Shown here: one piece after another, positions 7,369-17,034 of the stretch
How positions within the stretch are numbered: the first letter of the stretch is position 1
Layout: each line of letters opens with the position of its first letter
Position numbers and translations under genes: made by a program
Assembly (NCBI RefSeq): GCF_013201035.1
Contig: NZ_CP053707.1
Span: forward strand, 1,736,001-1,800,000
DNA length: 64,000 nt
From: Arthrobacter sp. NEB 688
GTDB lineage: Bacteria; Actinomycetota; Actinomycetes; Actinomycetales; Dermatophilaceae
Direction of reading: 5' to 3'
Notes under the pieces: generated by a model
What the model was told of the DNA's origin: nothing
The model's input: only the letters and a program-made list of their open reading frames with translations
Databases searched by the model: none

Positions 7369-9014
7369 GCGGGGTCGACGGCGTCGCGCTGGCCGTCCTC
7401 ACCGCGCTCTTCCTCCTCGTCACCGTCATGGGCTTCCTCGCCACCCGGTGGCGCCGGCCCACGTCGATGGAGTCGCTCGACGAGTGGGGCCTCGGCGGCC
7501 GCTCGTTCGGCACCTGGGTCACGTGGTTCCTGCTCGGCGGCGACCTCTACACGGCGTACACGTTCGTGGCGGTGCCGGCCGCGATGTTCGCCGCGGGCGC
7601 GGTCTCGGGCTTCTTCGCGGTGCCGTACACGATCGTGCTCTACCCGATCATCTTCGTCTTCATGGCGCGCCTGTGGTCGGTCAGCCACCGCCACGGGTAC
7701 GTGACGACGGCCGACTTCGTCCGCGGCCGGTTCGGCTCCCGCGGGCTCTCGCTCGCGGTCGCCGTGACGGGCTTCCTCGCGACGATGCCGTACATCGCCC
7801 TGCAGCTCGTCGGCATCCAGGCGGTGCTCGAGGTCGTCGGCCTCGGCGGCGGCAGCAACATCATCGCCAAGGACGCCCCGCTGTTCATCGCCTTCGCGCT
7901 GCTCGCGGCCTACACCTACTCGGGCGGCCTGCGCGCGCCGGCCATCATCGCGTTCGTCAAGGACTTCCTCATCTACCTCGTCATCATCGTCGCGATCATC
8001 TACCTGCCGACGAAGTTCGGTGGCTGGGAGGCGATCTTCTCGGCGGCCGAGCAGAAGATGGCGACGCCGAACCCGGTGGACGGCAAGCCGACCGGTGCGT
8101 TCGTGCCCGGCCTGCAGGCGCACTGGGCCTACGCGACGCTCGGGCTCGGGTCGGCGCTCGCGCTCTTCATGTACCCGCACTCGGTCACGGCCAGCCTCTC
8201 GGCCAAGGACCGCAACACGATCCGCCGCAACGCCGCCATCCTGCCGGCGTACTCGTTCGTGCTCGGCCTGCTCGCCCTCCTCGGCTGGGTCGCCATCGCG
8301 GCCGGCACCAAGCCGATCGGGCTGGACGGCAAGCCGAACGCGCAGCTGGTCATCCCGCAGCTGTTCGAGGACTCCTTCCCGTCGTGGTTCGCGGGGGTCG
8401 CGTTCGCGGCCATCGCGATCGGCGCGCTCGTGCCGGCGGCGATCATGTCCATCGCCGCGGCCAACACCTTCACGCGCAACATCTACAAGGAGTGGCTCAA
8501 GCCCGACGCCACCCCGCAGCAGGAGGCCAGGGTCTCCAAGCTCGTGTCGCTGATCGTCAAGGCGTTCGCGCTCGTGTTCGTCCTCACGCTCGACAAGCAG
8601 AACGCCATCAACTTCCAGCTGCTCGGCGGCATCTGGATCCTCCAGACCTTCCCCGCCGTCGTCCTCGGGCTCTACACCCGCTGGCTGCACCGGTGGGCGC
8701 TCACCGCCGGCTGGGCGGTCGGGATGGTCTACGGCACCTGGCAGGCGTGGAGCGTCGCCAACCCGCGCGCCAACATCAACCACTTCGGTGGCTCGCTCGC
8801 GGAGATCCCGGTCATCGGCCAGATGGGCTACATCGCGGTGACGGCGTTCGCGCTCAACCTCGTCGTGGCGCTCGTCGGCACGCTCGTCCTGCGGGCGGCC
8901 AAGGCGCCCGAGGGCGACGACGAGACCATCCGCGGCGACTACTTCGCCGACGCCGGTGACCCGCGCGTCCAGAAGGTCCTCCAGCCGCTGCACCAGGAGA
9001 CGCCGAACCCCTGA
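7365..9014 (+). CDS. Sodium:solute symporter (SSS family), probable monocarboxylate permease
   Basis: This polytopic membrane protein of 549 residues has about 13 hydrophobic segments and the SSS-family look: an N-terminal helix, GGRSFGTWVTWF, SHRHGYVTTADFVRGRFGS, and GALVPAAIMSIAAANTFTRN with the conserved sodium-site serines. Pairing with a DUF3311 subunit is typical of MctP-like carriers of short carboxylates such as acetate, pyruvate or lactate. GTG 7365 overlaps the upstream stop (GTGA). A strong hairpin follows the gene, so this is a two-gene operon. The exact solute is inference. Confidence 0.88.
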   Translation: MSGVDGVALAVLTALFLLVTVMGFLATRWRRPTSMESLDEWGLGGRSFGTWVTWFLLGGDLYTAYTFVAVPAAMFAAGAVSGFFAVPYTIVLYPIIFVFMARLWSVSHRHGYVTTADFVRGRFGSRGLSLAVAVTGFLATMPYIALQLVGIQAVLEVVGLGGGSNIIAKDAPLFIAFALLAAYTYSGGLRAPAIIAFVKDFLIYLVIIVAIIYLPTKFGGWEAIFSAAEQKMATPNPVDGKPTGAFVPGLQAHWAYATLGLGSALALFMYPHSVTASLSAKDRNTIRRNAAILPAYSFVLGLLALLGWVAIAAGTKPIGLDGKPNAQLVIPQLFEDSFPSWFAGVAFAAIAIGALVPAAIMSIAAANTFTRNIYKEWLKPDATPQQEARVSKLVSLIVKAFALVFVLTLDKQNAINFQLLGGIWILQTFPAVVLGLYTRWLHRWALTAGWAVGMVYGTWQAWSVANPRANINHFGGSLAEIPVIGQMGYIAVTAFALNLVVALVGTLVLRAAKAPEGDDETIRGDYFADAGDPRVQKVLQPLHQETPNP

Positions 9015-9041
9015 GGCGGGCCCGGCACGGGGCGGCACGGA

Positions 9042-9074
9042 GGGCGGGCGCGGACCGGGAGTCCGCGCCCGCCC
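9042..9074 (+). terminator. Strong hairpin terminator after the symporter operon
   Basis: A perfect 14-bp stem (GGGCGGGCGCGGAC with its complement) with a 5-nt loop starts 28 nt after the symporter stop and ends 21 nt before malQ. It has no T-tract, as usual for actinobacterial terminators. Confidence 0.7.
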
Positions 9075-9095
9075 TGCCGTTGGCAGGATGGGGGC

Positions 9096-11225
9096 ATGCA
9101 GCCCACCCCGTCGCCCCGGCTCGTCGAGCTCGCCCAGGCGCACGGCGTCGCCACCGAGTACTGGGACTGGCGGGGGCAGCACGTCGTCGTGTCCACCGCC
9201 TCGATCGTCGCGGTGCTCACGGCCCTCGGGGTCGCCTGCGACGACGACGCCGCGGTCGAGGCCGCGCTGCTCGACCACGCCGACCTGCCGTGGCGGCGCA
9301 CGCTGCCCCCGACCGTCGTCGCCCGCGCCGGCCGCGCCGCGCAGGTACAGGTGCACGTGCGCGCCGGGGCGTCCGTCGGGCTCGTCGTCGAGCTCGAGGA
9401 TGGCGGCCGGGTCGAGGCCGCGCAGGTCGACCGCTGGGTGCCTGACCGCGTCGTCGACGGGGTCTCGCTCGGCGAGGCGACCTTCGAGCTGCCGGCCGAC
9501 CTCCCGCTCGGGTGGCACCGCCTCGTGGCCGTCGGAGACGCCGTGCCGCTGGACGCCGCGTCGACCGAGGCCACCCTCGTCGTGACGCCGGAGCGCCTCG
9601 AGCTGCCCGAGCCCGTCGCCTCGCGCCGCGTCGTCGGCCTCATGGCCCAGCTGTACCAGGTGCGCTCGTCGACGACGTGGGGTGTCGGGGACCTGCGCGA
9701 CCTCGCCGGCCTCGCGACGTGGGCGGCTGCCGCGCACGACGCCGACTTCGTCCTCGTCAACCCGCTGCACGCCGCCGAGCCGGTGACGCCGATGGAGGCC
9801 TCCCCGTACCTGCCGACCACCCGGCGCTTCGTGAACCCGCTCTACCTCCACGTCGAGGACGTCCCCGAGGTCGCCTCGCTCGACGCCACCGGCCACCGGG
9901 TCTTCCTCGGGCTGGCGGCGCGCGGTCGGGCGCTCAACGCCGGTGACCGCATCGACCGAGACGCCGCGTGGGGCATCAAGCGCGAGGCGCTGCGGCTGGT
10001 CTTCGACGCCGGGCTCTCCGGCGCGCGGGCCGAGGCCTTCGCGGCCTTCTGCGCCCGGGAGGGCTCGGGGCTCGCGCGCTTCGCGACGTGGTGCGCGCTC
10101 GCCGACGTCCACGGGCTGCCGTTCACCGCGTGGCCGGCCGAGCTCCAGGACCCCGACGGGCCGGGGGTGCGCGCGTTCGCCGCCGCGCACGCCGACGACG
10201 TCGACTTCCACCGGTGGATGCAGTGGCTCCTCGAGGACCAGCTCGCCGGCGCCCAGCGCGAGGCGACGGCGGCCGGGATGACCCTCGGCGTCGTCCACGA
10301 CCTCGCGGTCGGGGTGCACCCGGTCGGCGCGGACGCGTGGGGGCTCGGCGACGCGCTGGCCCGCGGCGTGACGGTCGGTGCGCCGCCGGACCCGTTCAAC
10401 CAGCTCGGGCAGAACTGGAGCCAGCCGCCGTGGCGCCCCGACCGGCTCGCGGAGCTCGGGTACGCGCCCTTCCGCGACATGGTGCGAACCGTGCTGCGCG
10501 ACTCCGGGGGCATCCGGGTCGACCACATCCTCGGGCTGTTCCGCCTCTGGTGGATCCCGACCGGTGGCTCGCCGGTCGACGGCACGTACGTCTACTACGA
10601 CCACGAGGCGCTGCTCGGCATCCTCGTGCTCGAGGCGCAGCGGGCCGGCGCCGTCGTCATCGGCGAGGACCTCGGGGTCGTGGCCCCCAACGTGCGCGAC
10701 GTGCTGCTCGAGCGCGGGCTGCTCGGCACGTCCATCCTGTGGTTCGAGTGGGACGACGACACCGTGCGCCCGCCCGAGGCCTACCGCGACCTGTGCCTCT
10801 CGACCGTGACGGTCCACGACCTGCCGCCGACCGCGGGGTACCTGACGCTCGAGCACGTCGCGGTGCGCGAGCGGCTCGGGCTGCTGACCCGCCCGGTCGA
10901 GGAGGAGCGCGAGGTCGAGCAAGCCGCCATCGGTCGGGTGCGCGCGGCGCTGGTGGAGCGAGGTCTGCTCGCGGAGGGCGCCGACGTCGACGAGACGGTG
11001 GTGGCGCTGCACCGGTGGCTGGCCCGCACGCCGAGCCGGATGCTCGCCGTCGCCCTGCCGGACCTCGTCGGGGACCGCCGGGCCATCAACCAGCCCGGCA
11101 CCAACGACGAGTACCCCAACTGGCGGCTGCCGCTCGCCGGGCCGGACGGCACCCAGGTCGACCTCGACGACATCCGCGAGTCCCCGCTCGCCGAGGCCCT
11201 CTTCGCCGCCCTCCGCGGCGACTGA
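9096..11225 (+). CDS. malQ: 4-alpha-glucanotransferase (amylomaltase, GH77)
   Basis: This 709-residue cytoplasmic enzyme transfers glucan segments between maltodextrins in maltose and glycogen metabolism. The N-terminal 150 residues form the extra beta-domain of the long actinobacterial MalQ type. The GH77 barrel follows, with the nucleophile in IRVDHILGLFR, the acid/base Glu in VIGEDLGVV, the third carboxylate in TVHDLPPTAGY and a conserved NQPGTNDEYPNW near the end. ATG 9096 has CAGGAT 6 nt upstream, which may be the -10 of a leaderless transcript. The gene is monocistronic between two hairpins. Confidence 0.94.
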   Translation: MQPTPSPRLVELAQAHGVATEYWDWRGQHVVVSTASIVAVLTALGVACDDDAAVEAALLDHADLPWRRTLPPTVVARAGRAAQVQVHVRAGASVGLVVELEDGGRVEAAQVDRWVPDRVVDGVSLGEATFELPADLPLGWHRLVAVGDAVPLDAASTEATLVVTPERLELPEPVASRRVVGLMAQLYQVRSSTTWGVGDLRDLAGLATWAAAAHDADFVLVNPLHAAEPVTPMEASPYLPTTRRFVNPLYLHVEDVPEVASLDATGHRVFLGLAARGRALNAGDRIDRDAAWGIKREALRLVFDAGLSGARAEAFAAFCAREGSGLARFATWCALADVHGLPFTAWPAELQDPDGPGVRAFAAAHADDVDFHRWMQWLLEDQLAGAQREATAAGMTLGVVHDLAVGVHPVGADAWGLGDALARGVTVGAPPDPFNQLGQNWSQPPWRPDRLAELGYAPFRDMVRTVLRDSGGIRVDHILGLFRLWWIPTGGSPVDGTYVYYDHEALLGILVLEAQRAGAVVIGEDLGVVAPNVRDVLLERGLLGTSILWFEWDDDTVRPPEAYRDLCLSTVTVHDLPPTAGYLTLEHVAVRERLGLLTRPVEEEREVEQAAIGRVRAALVERGLLAEGADVDETVVALHRWLARTPSRMLAVALPDLVGDRRAINQPGTNDEYPNWRLPLAGPDGTQVDLDDIRESPLAEALFAALRGD

Positions 11226-11318
11226 CCCCACCCGCCGCGCCCCCACCCCAGCCCACAGTCCCTCGGTGACACGCACCGCGTGTCAGGTCGAGCAGGTGGC
11301 CCTCGTGGCTCGGCCGGT

Positions 11319-11356
11319 GGCGCCGGAACGGGGGTGATGACCCCCGTTCCGGCGCC
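11319..11356. repeat. 38-nt palindromic hairpin, copy 1
   Basis: A perfect 16-bp stem with loop TGATGA lies between the convergent malQ and AbiEi-like genes. Length, stem sequence and loop match two further 38-nt hairpins at 12516-12553 and 12712-12749 on the other side of the AbiEi-like gene. It could serve as a bidirectional terminator, but the recurrence marks it as a dispersed palindromic repeat. Confidence 0.75.
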
Positions 11357-11361
11357 GGCAG

Positions 11362-12363
11362 TCACGCCACCCGTCCCACCCACGGGTCGAGGCGGGTGGC
11401 CTGCACCGGAGGGCGAGGGCGCGCTGCGGCCACGGCGTAGGACTCCTCGAGGCGGCGCAGCACCGCCTCCGGCGTACGGTCGATGCTCCGCGGCGTGACG
11501 CCGACGACGACGATCCCGGCCGCCGTCGAGGTCGCGTCCGCCTCGACGGTCGCGTCCCAGTCATCGCCCTGGCTGTGGAAGCGGTGCGAGTGCACCATCA
11601 CCGCCATCGCCACGTCGTCGAACCACGCGTCGGGAGCGACGAGCCGCACGCCCGCCGCGGTCTCGAGCCGAGGGTTGAGCCACGGCTCGGGGAGGAGCGA
11701 CGACGAGCGGACGAGGGTCGCGAGCGCGTGCTCGGGTCGCGACCACGCGCCGCCGGCCGCTGCGGCGAGGCCGGTGGACACCTGTCCGCCGGCTGCCGCC
11801 CGCGTGCGATGGGCCCACTCCGCGACGTCGTCGAGCGGCGCGATCCCCTTCTGGACCACCTCGACGAGGATGGCCACCGCGGTGTCCGACGTGGGGGCGA
11901 GGGCGGCCGCATCGACCGCGGCCCGCGCCCGCGACGACATCCGCAACGGCCCACGCACGACGACGTCGGGGTCGTGCAGCGCGGTGCGCCGGAGGGAGGC
12001 GAACCCTGCCGTGCGGTCCGACCCCGGTCGGGGGACCAGCAGGTGGACGGTGCCGTCGTCCTGCGCCGAGGTGATGCCGTGCAGACGGGCGGCGGTGCTC
12101 CCGGCGATGACGGACCCGGGGCCCGCCCACAGCAGGGCGGCCACGAGGCGCTGTCGCGGCGACGGCTCCGCGCGGGACACCAGCACCACGCGCGGGAGGA
12201 CCACCCGCCACGTCCGTCCGGCGTTCCAGCGCCATGTCTCGACGCCCACCCCGAGGGCGAGCAGCTGGGAGCGGCTCGCGACGCCGTCCTGGCGGGCGAG
12301 GAGGTCGCGGACCTCGGAGGGGAGCTCGGGCACCCGTGCATCGTCGTCGGCCGCCGCACCCAT
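11362..12363 (-). CDS. AbiEi-like antitoxin-domain protein with degenerate nuclease-fold C-terminus
   Basis: This 333-residue protein has an architecture common in actinobacteria. An N-terminal winged-helix AbiEi-type domain (about 13-75; LPSEVRDLLARQDGVASRSQ, then WRVVLPRVVLVSR) is followed by a central region and a C-terminal domain resembling Vsr/DUF559 endonucleases. In the C-terminal part the PD of PDAWFDD is present, but the expected E-x-D/K pair on the next strand reads as a Met-Val-His stretch, so nuclease activity is doubtful. ATG 12363 is the start. No AbiEii-type toxin gene is adjacent. The gene is bracketed by members of one hairpin repeat family. Function is unknown; transcriptional control is one possibility. 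Confidence 0.72.
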   Translation of the reverse strand: MGAAADDDARVPELPSEVRDLLARQDGVASRSQLLALGVGVETWRWNAGRTWRVVLPRVVLVSRAEPSPRQRLVAALLWAGPGSVIAGSTAARLHGITSAQDDGTVHLLVPRPGSDRTAGFASLRRTALHDPDVVVRGPLRMSSRARAAVDAAALAPTSDTAVAILVEVVQKGIAPLDDVAEWAHRTRAAAGGQVSTGLAAAAGGAWSRPEHALATLVRSSSLLPEPWLNPRLETAAGVRLVAPDAWFDDVAMAVMVHSHRFHSQGDDWDATVEADATSTAAGIVVVGVTPRSIDRTPEAVLRRLEESYAVAAARPRPPVQATRLDPWVGRVA

Positions 12364-12444
12364 GCGCGAGGCCCGGGCGCAGAGCTGTGGACAGCCGGAG
12401 GCGCCGCCGGCGACTGTGGACGGTGCCGCCGAGGCTCGTCGACC

Positions 12445-12586
12445 GCTGCGCCGCGGTGGAGGTTGCACGTCACCGGCATCGCCGCGGCCGTGGTTTCCGT
12501 CGAGGCGCTGCTGGTGGCGTCGGAACGGGGGTGATCGCCCCACTTCCGACGCCTTGGGGGGAGCCACCGAAGCCGCCACGGGCAGC
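12445..12586. repeat. 142-bp direct repeat, copy A (contains hairpin 12516-12553)
   Basis: Copies A and B start 196 bp apart, are the same length without gaps and differ at about 20 positions by hand count (about 86 % identity). Each has a central 38-nt hairpin. In copy A the stem is GGCGTCGGAA paired with TTCCGACGCC, then a two-base mismatch and a GGGG/CCCC top around a TGATCG loop. Confidence 0.8.
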
Positions 12587-12640
12587 GTGCGGCCATCCGC
12601 CGGGTGCCGGCACCTGGGCTGAGGTGGATGCGCGTCGTCG

Positions 12641-12782
12641 GCTGCGCCGCGGTGGTGGATGCACGTCGTTTGCGGCGTCGCGGCCGCAGTTCCCGTCGTG
12701 GTGCTGCTGGTGGCGTCGGAAAGGGGGTGATCGCCCCATTTCCGACGCCATGGGGGGAGCCACCGAAGAGGCCACGAGCAGC
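12641..12782. repeat. 142-bp direct repeat, copy B (contains hairpin 12712-12749)
   Basis: This is the second full copy of the element. Its hairpin stem is longer than in copy A (11 bp, one mismatch, 4 bp), because one mismatched position of copy A is an A-T pair here. Flanks on both sides (GCTGCGCCGCGGTGG on the left, GGGGGGAGCCACCGAAG on the right) are conserved, so the repeat unit is larger than the hairpin. Confidence 0.8.
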
Positions 12783-12944
12783 ACGAGGGGCCAACAGCAG
12801 TGAGCCGACACGTGCGGGGTTGTCGTCGTCGGGCTGGGGCGCTGGTCGAGGTGAGCCGGCACGTGCGGGGATGGCGTCGTGGTGGATGCACGTCGTCCGC
12901 TGCGGCGCAGCAGTGGCCCCGTCTCGGTGTTGCCGGGGGCTCGG

Positions 12945-13640
12945 TCAGGTGAGCTGGGCGGCGAAGCGGGCGGCGAGGGGCTGCCAGGCGGTGCGCAGCG
13001 CCTCCCGGGCGGCGGTGACGTCGGCGAGGGCCGCGGCGCCGGACGCCGACGCCGGCTCGGCGCGCACCCAGTCGGCGAAGACCTCGGGGGAGGTCTCGGG
13101 GTGGAATTGCACCGACCACGCCCGCAGCCCGATCCGCAGCGCCTGCGGCCGACCGTCCGGCAGGGTGGCCAGCAGGGTCGCCCCGGGCGGGAGGTCGAGG
13201 ACGACGTCGTCGTTGTAGTGCACGGCGGGCGCCCCGGCCGACCCGGCGAGCAGCGGGTCCGCCGCGCCCTCGCGGGTCAGCGCGACGGGCACGACGCCGA
13301 TGGTGCGCCCGGACGGGTTGCACCCCGCCCGACCGCCGAGCGACACGGCCGCCAGCTGGTGCCCGAGGCACACGCCGAGCACCGGCTCGCCGGCCCGGGC
13401 GGTGTCGCGCAGGAGCGCCTTGGCCGGCGCGAGCCACGGGTGCTCGGCGTCGTCGTTCGCGCCCATCGCGCCGCCGAGGACGACGAGCCCGTCGTGCCCG
13501 CCGTCGGCCAGCCGGGCCGGCACGGGCTCGCCGAGGTCGCCGCGCACGACGTCGAGATCGACGCCGAGCGCGGACCACCACTCGCCGAGCCAGGCCGGCG
13601 GCGCGTCCGGCTCGTGCTGGACGACGAGGAGGCGCGGCAC
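12945..13640 (-). CDS. Class I glutamine amidotransferase-like protein (GMP synthase glutaminase type)
   Basis: This 231-residue cytoplasmic enzyme has the class I GATase triad: nucleophilic Cys in GVCLGHQ, and His and Glu in QFHPETSP. The oxyanion-strand motif VVLGGAMGAND is typical of stand-alone GMP-synthase-like amidotransferases, some of which hydrolyse gamma-glutamyl amines. GTG 13640 begins 3 nt after the stop of the VIT gene, so the two are co-transcribed. The amide acceptor is unknown; no synthetase partner is adjacent. Confidence 0.85.
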   Translation of the reverse strand: MPRLLVVQHEPDAPPAWLGEWWSALGVDLDVVRGDLGEPVPARLADGGHDGLVVLGGAMGANDDAEHPWLAPAKALLRDTARAGEPVLGVCLGHQLAAVSLGGRAGCNPSGRTIGVVPVALTREGAADPLLAGSAGAPAVHYNDDVVLDLPPGATLLATLPDGRPQALRIGLRAWSVQFHPETSPEVFADWVRAEPASASGAAALADVTAAREALRTAWQPLAARFAAQLT

Positions 13641-13643
13641 GGC

Positions 13644-14447
13644 CTAGCCGACCTGGGTGCCGACGAGCGAGCCGATCGCGTACGTGATGGCCATCGCGAG
13701 CAGGCCCCCGACGACCACGCGCACGGTCGCCCGCTGCGCGTCCGCGTCGCCGAGCCGGGCGCTGACCAGCCCCGTGAAGGCGAGGGCGAGGACGACCGCG
13801 AGCACCGTGACGGGCACGCGCCAGTCCTGCGGCGGCAGGAGGATGGCCACGAGCGGCAGCAGCGCGCCGACCGTGAAGGCGATCATCGACGCCCACGCGG
13901 CGTGCCACGGGTTGGTGAGGTCGTCCGGGTCGATGCCCAGCTCGACCTCCGCGTGCGCGGCGAGCGCGTCGTGCGCCGTCAGCTCGACGGCGACCTGCCC
14001 GGCGAGCTCGGGGGAGAGGCCCTTGCCCTCGTAGATGGCCGCGAGCTCGGCGAGCTCGGCCTCGGGCTCGTCGCGCAGCTCGCGGATCTCCTTGGCGATG
14101 AGCGCCTTCTCGCTGTCGCGCTGGGTGCTGACCGAGACGTACTCGCCGACGGCCATGCTCATCGCCCCGGCCGCGAGCCCGGCGAGGCCCGCCGTGAGGA
14201 CCGGGCCGCGCTCGGACGTGGCGGCCGCGACGCCGATGACGAGCCCGGCGGTCGAGACGATGCCGTCGTTCGCGCCGAGGACGCCCGCCCGCAGCCAGTT
14301 GAGCCGGCTGGAGAACGAGCGGTCGTGCGCCTCGTCGTGGCCGTCGAGCGCCGTGGTGTCGACGGGGTCCGGCGCCTGCACCCCGGACGCCTGCACCCCG
14401 GACGCCTGCACCCCGGGGGCCGACCGGTCGGGGGTCACGTCACTCAC
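13644..14447 (-). CDS. VIT1/CCC1-family iron/manganese transporter
   Basis: This 267-residue membrane protein has the VIT-family signatures LRAGVLGANDGIVSTAG and AGAMSMAVGEYVSVSTQ, a charged cytoplasmic insert rich in Glu (about 115-180) that in this family binds metal, and three C-terminal helices. It is predicted to export or sequester Fe(II)/Mn(II). GTG 14447 overlaps the upstream pterin dehydratase stop by 8 bp. The N-terminal tail carries a pentapeptide repeat (ASGVQ) encoded by a 15-bp tandem repeat. It lies in an operon with PCD upstream and a glutamine amidotransferase downstream. Confidence 0.9.
   Translation of the reverse strand: MSDVTPDRSAPGVQASGVQASGVQAPDPVDTTALDGHDEAHDRSFSSRLNWLRAGVLGANDGIVSTAGLVIGVAAATSERGPVLTAGLAGLAAGAMSMAVGEYVSVSTQRDSEKALIAKEIRELRDEPEAELAELAAIYEGKGLSPELAGQVAVELTAHDALAAHAEVELGIDPDDLTNPWHAAWASMIAFTVGALLPLVAILLPPQDWRVPVTVLAVVLALAFTGLVSARLGDADAQRATVRVVVGGLLAMAITYAIGSLVGTQVG
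14374..14418. repeat. Three 15-bp tandem repeats inside the VIT gene
   Basis: The unit GCCTGCACCCCGGAC occurs twice exactly and a third time with two end changes. It encodes ASGVQ-type repeats in the disordered N-terminal tail. The unit is a multiple of three, so changes in copy number would keep the frame. Confidence 0.85.
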
Positions 14448-14748
14448 CGACGCTCGCCCCCTCGGCACGCGCGGCGGTCGAGATGCGGTGCGCCAGCTCG
14501 ATGTCGAGCTGGGTCAGGCCGCCGGCGTCGTGGGTCGTCAGCAGCCAGCGGGTCGTGCGCCAGCGGATGTCGATGTCGGGGTGGTGGTTCATCTGCTCGG
14601 CCTCGTCGGCCGCGGCGGCGACCATCCGGATGGCGGCCGGGAAGTCGGGGGCCTCGATCGAGGCCACGAGGGTGTCGCCCTCGCGCGCCCACCCGGGCAG
14701 GTCGGCGAGCTGGCGGGTGACCTCGTCGTCGGTGAGGAGTCGGCTCAT
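14440..14748 (-). CDS. Pterin-4a-carbinolamine dehydratase (PCD/DCoH)
   Basis: This 102-residue enzyme recycles the 4a-hydroxy-tetrahydropterin produced by aromatic amino-acid hydroxylases. The signature is visible: EQMNHHPDIDIRW followed by WLLTTHDAGGLTQLDIELAHRI. ATG 14748 follows GATGAT by 6 nt, possibly a weak leaderless -10. Its stop lies inside the start of the VIT gene, implying coupling. No pterin-dependent hydroxylase gene is in the window, so its partner is elsewhere or it has another role. Confidence 0.9.
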   Translation of the reverse strand: MSRLLTDDEVTRQLADLPGWAREGDTLVASIEAPDFPAAIRMVAAAADEAEQMNHHPDIDIRWRTTRWLLTTHDAGGLTQLDIELAHRISTAARAEGASVGE

Positions 14749-14811
14749 CCCGTCATCATCCGCCACCCGAGCGCCCGGCGGCACGTCAGGTGAGCCTCAC
14801 CGCCCCCGGTG

Positions 14812-16010
14812 TCAGAGACCGCCGCCGTACCCGCCCTGGTGGCCCGGGGGGTGGATCTGCGCCTCGGCGACCGAGGCCGGCCCGATGACGTCGCCGTCGT
14901 CGTCGTCGCGCCAGTCCTGCGTCGTCGCGGTGGCGGTCACCTCGTGCCGCCGGATCTCGCCGCGGGCGATCTCCTCGGCGAAGTGGCACGCCACCCGGTG
15001 CGAGGCCGGCACGCCGTCGACCTCGACGACGCGCAGCTGCGGGCGCTCGTCGTCGCAGCGCGTCTCCTGGCGCCACGGGCAGCGGGTGTGGAAGCGGCAG
15101 CCCGACGGCGGGCGCGAGGGGGAGGGCAGGTCGCCGACGAGGAGGATCTGCTCGCGCGCGTCCTCCGCGGCCGGGTCGGGCACGGGCACCGCCGACAGCA
15201 GCGCCCGCGTGTACGGGTGCAGCGGAGCGGCGTACAGGTCGTCGGCCTCGGCCTCCTCGACCATCCCGCCGAGGTACATGACCCCGATGCGGTCGCTGAT
15301 GTGGCGGACGACCGCGAGGTCGTGGGCGACGACGAGGTAGGTGAGGTCGAACTCGTCCTGCAGCTCCTCGAGCAGGTTGATGACCTGCGCCTGCACCGAC
15401 ACGTCGAGCGCGGAGACCGGCTCGTCGGCGACGATGAGCTTGGGCTCGACCGCGAGCGCGCGGGCGATGCCGATGCGCTGGCGCTGGCCGCCGGAGAACT
15501 CGTGCGGGTACTTCTTGAGGGCCGCCGCCGGCAGCCCGACCGCGGCGAGCAGCTCGCGCAGGCGTCTGGCCGTCGCCTTGTCGTCCGTCGCGAGGCCGTG
15601 CGCCTTCATCCCCTCGACGAGGAGGGACTCCACCGACTGCCGCGGGTCGAGGCTGCTCATCGGGTCCTGGAAGACCATCTGGAAGTCCTTGCGCCGCTTG
15701 CGCAGCGCCGACCCCTTGAGCGACGAGACGTCGGTCCCGTCGACGAGAACCGTTCCGCCGGTGGGCGGCTCGAGATTGAGGATCGCCTTGCCGAGCGTCG
15801 ACTTGCCGCAGCCGGACTCGCCGACGAGGCCATAGGTCTCGCCCTTGCGGATCTGCAGGTCGACGCCGTCGACGGCGTAGACGTGCCCGATCACCTTGTC
15901 GAAGATGACGCCCCGCTTGATGGGGAAGTGCACCTTCACGCCCCGGGCGTCGACGAGCAGCTCGCGCTCGTCCTGCGGCGTCGCGGCGGGCGTGGGCTCG
16001 GCGGTGGCGG

Positions 16011-16014
<4 letters not shown>
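14812..16014 (-). CDS. oppF: Oligopeptide ABC transporter, ATP-binding protein (OppF type)
   Basis: This 400-residue ATPase is one half of the energising pair of the importer. Walker A is GESGCGKST, the signature is SGGQRQR, Walker B is LIVADEPVS, and a C-terminal oligopeptide-transporter domain with the CRFHTRCPW cysteine motif follows. The tail is longer than in most OppF proteins, with an Asp-run and a Gly/His-rich end. ATG 16014 overlaps the oppD stop by 4 bp. It is the last gene of oppABCDF. Confidence 0.93.
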
Positions 16015-17027
<1,013 letters not shown>

Positions 17028-17034
17028 CGGCGGG

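Larger units (their letters stand above)
12364..12944. other. 581-bp non-coding region made largely of repeats
   Basis: I see no credible gene here. It holds two 142-bp direct repeats (12445-12586 and 12641-12782), a further short repeat of the GTGGATGCACGTCGT type at about 12882-12900, and two copies of TGAGCCG[A/G]CACGTGCGGGG at about 12800 and 12851. The many open frames are GC-driven and carry no conserved motif. Confidence 0.7.

Noticed and set aside
7287-11276. 1329-codon open frame on the minus strand across the symporter and malQ genes
   Set aside because: Composition is Arg/Gly/Asp/Glu/Ala repeats typical of reverse-frame reading, and both genes on the + strand are certain.
12364-12944. 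Possible CRISPR-like array in the repeat-rich intergenic region
   Set aside because: There are only two long, diverged copies with no regular short repeat/spacer pattern, and no cas genes nearby.
14374-14418. Phase-variable repeat in the VIT gene
   Set aside because: The unit is 15 bp, so copy-number change keeps the frame and would not switch the gene off.
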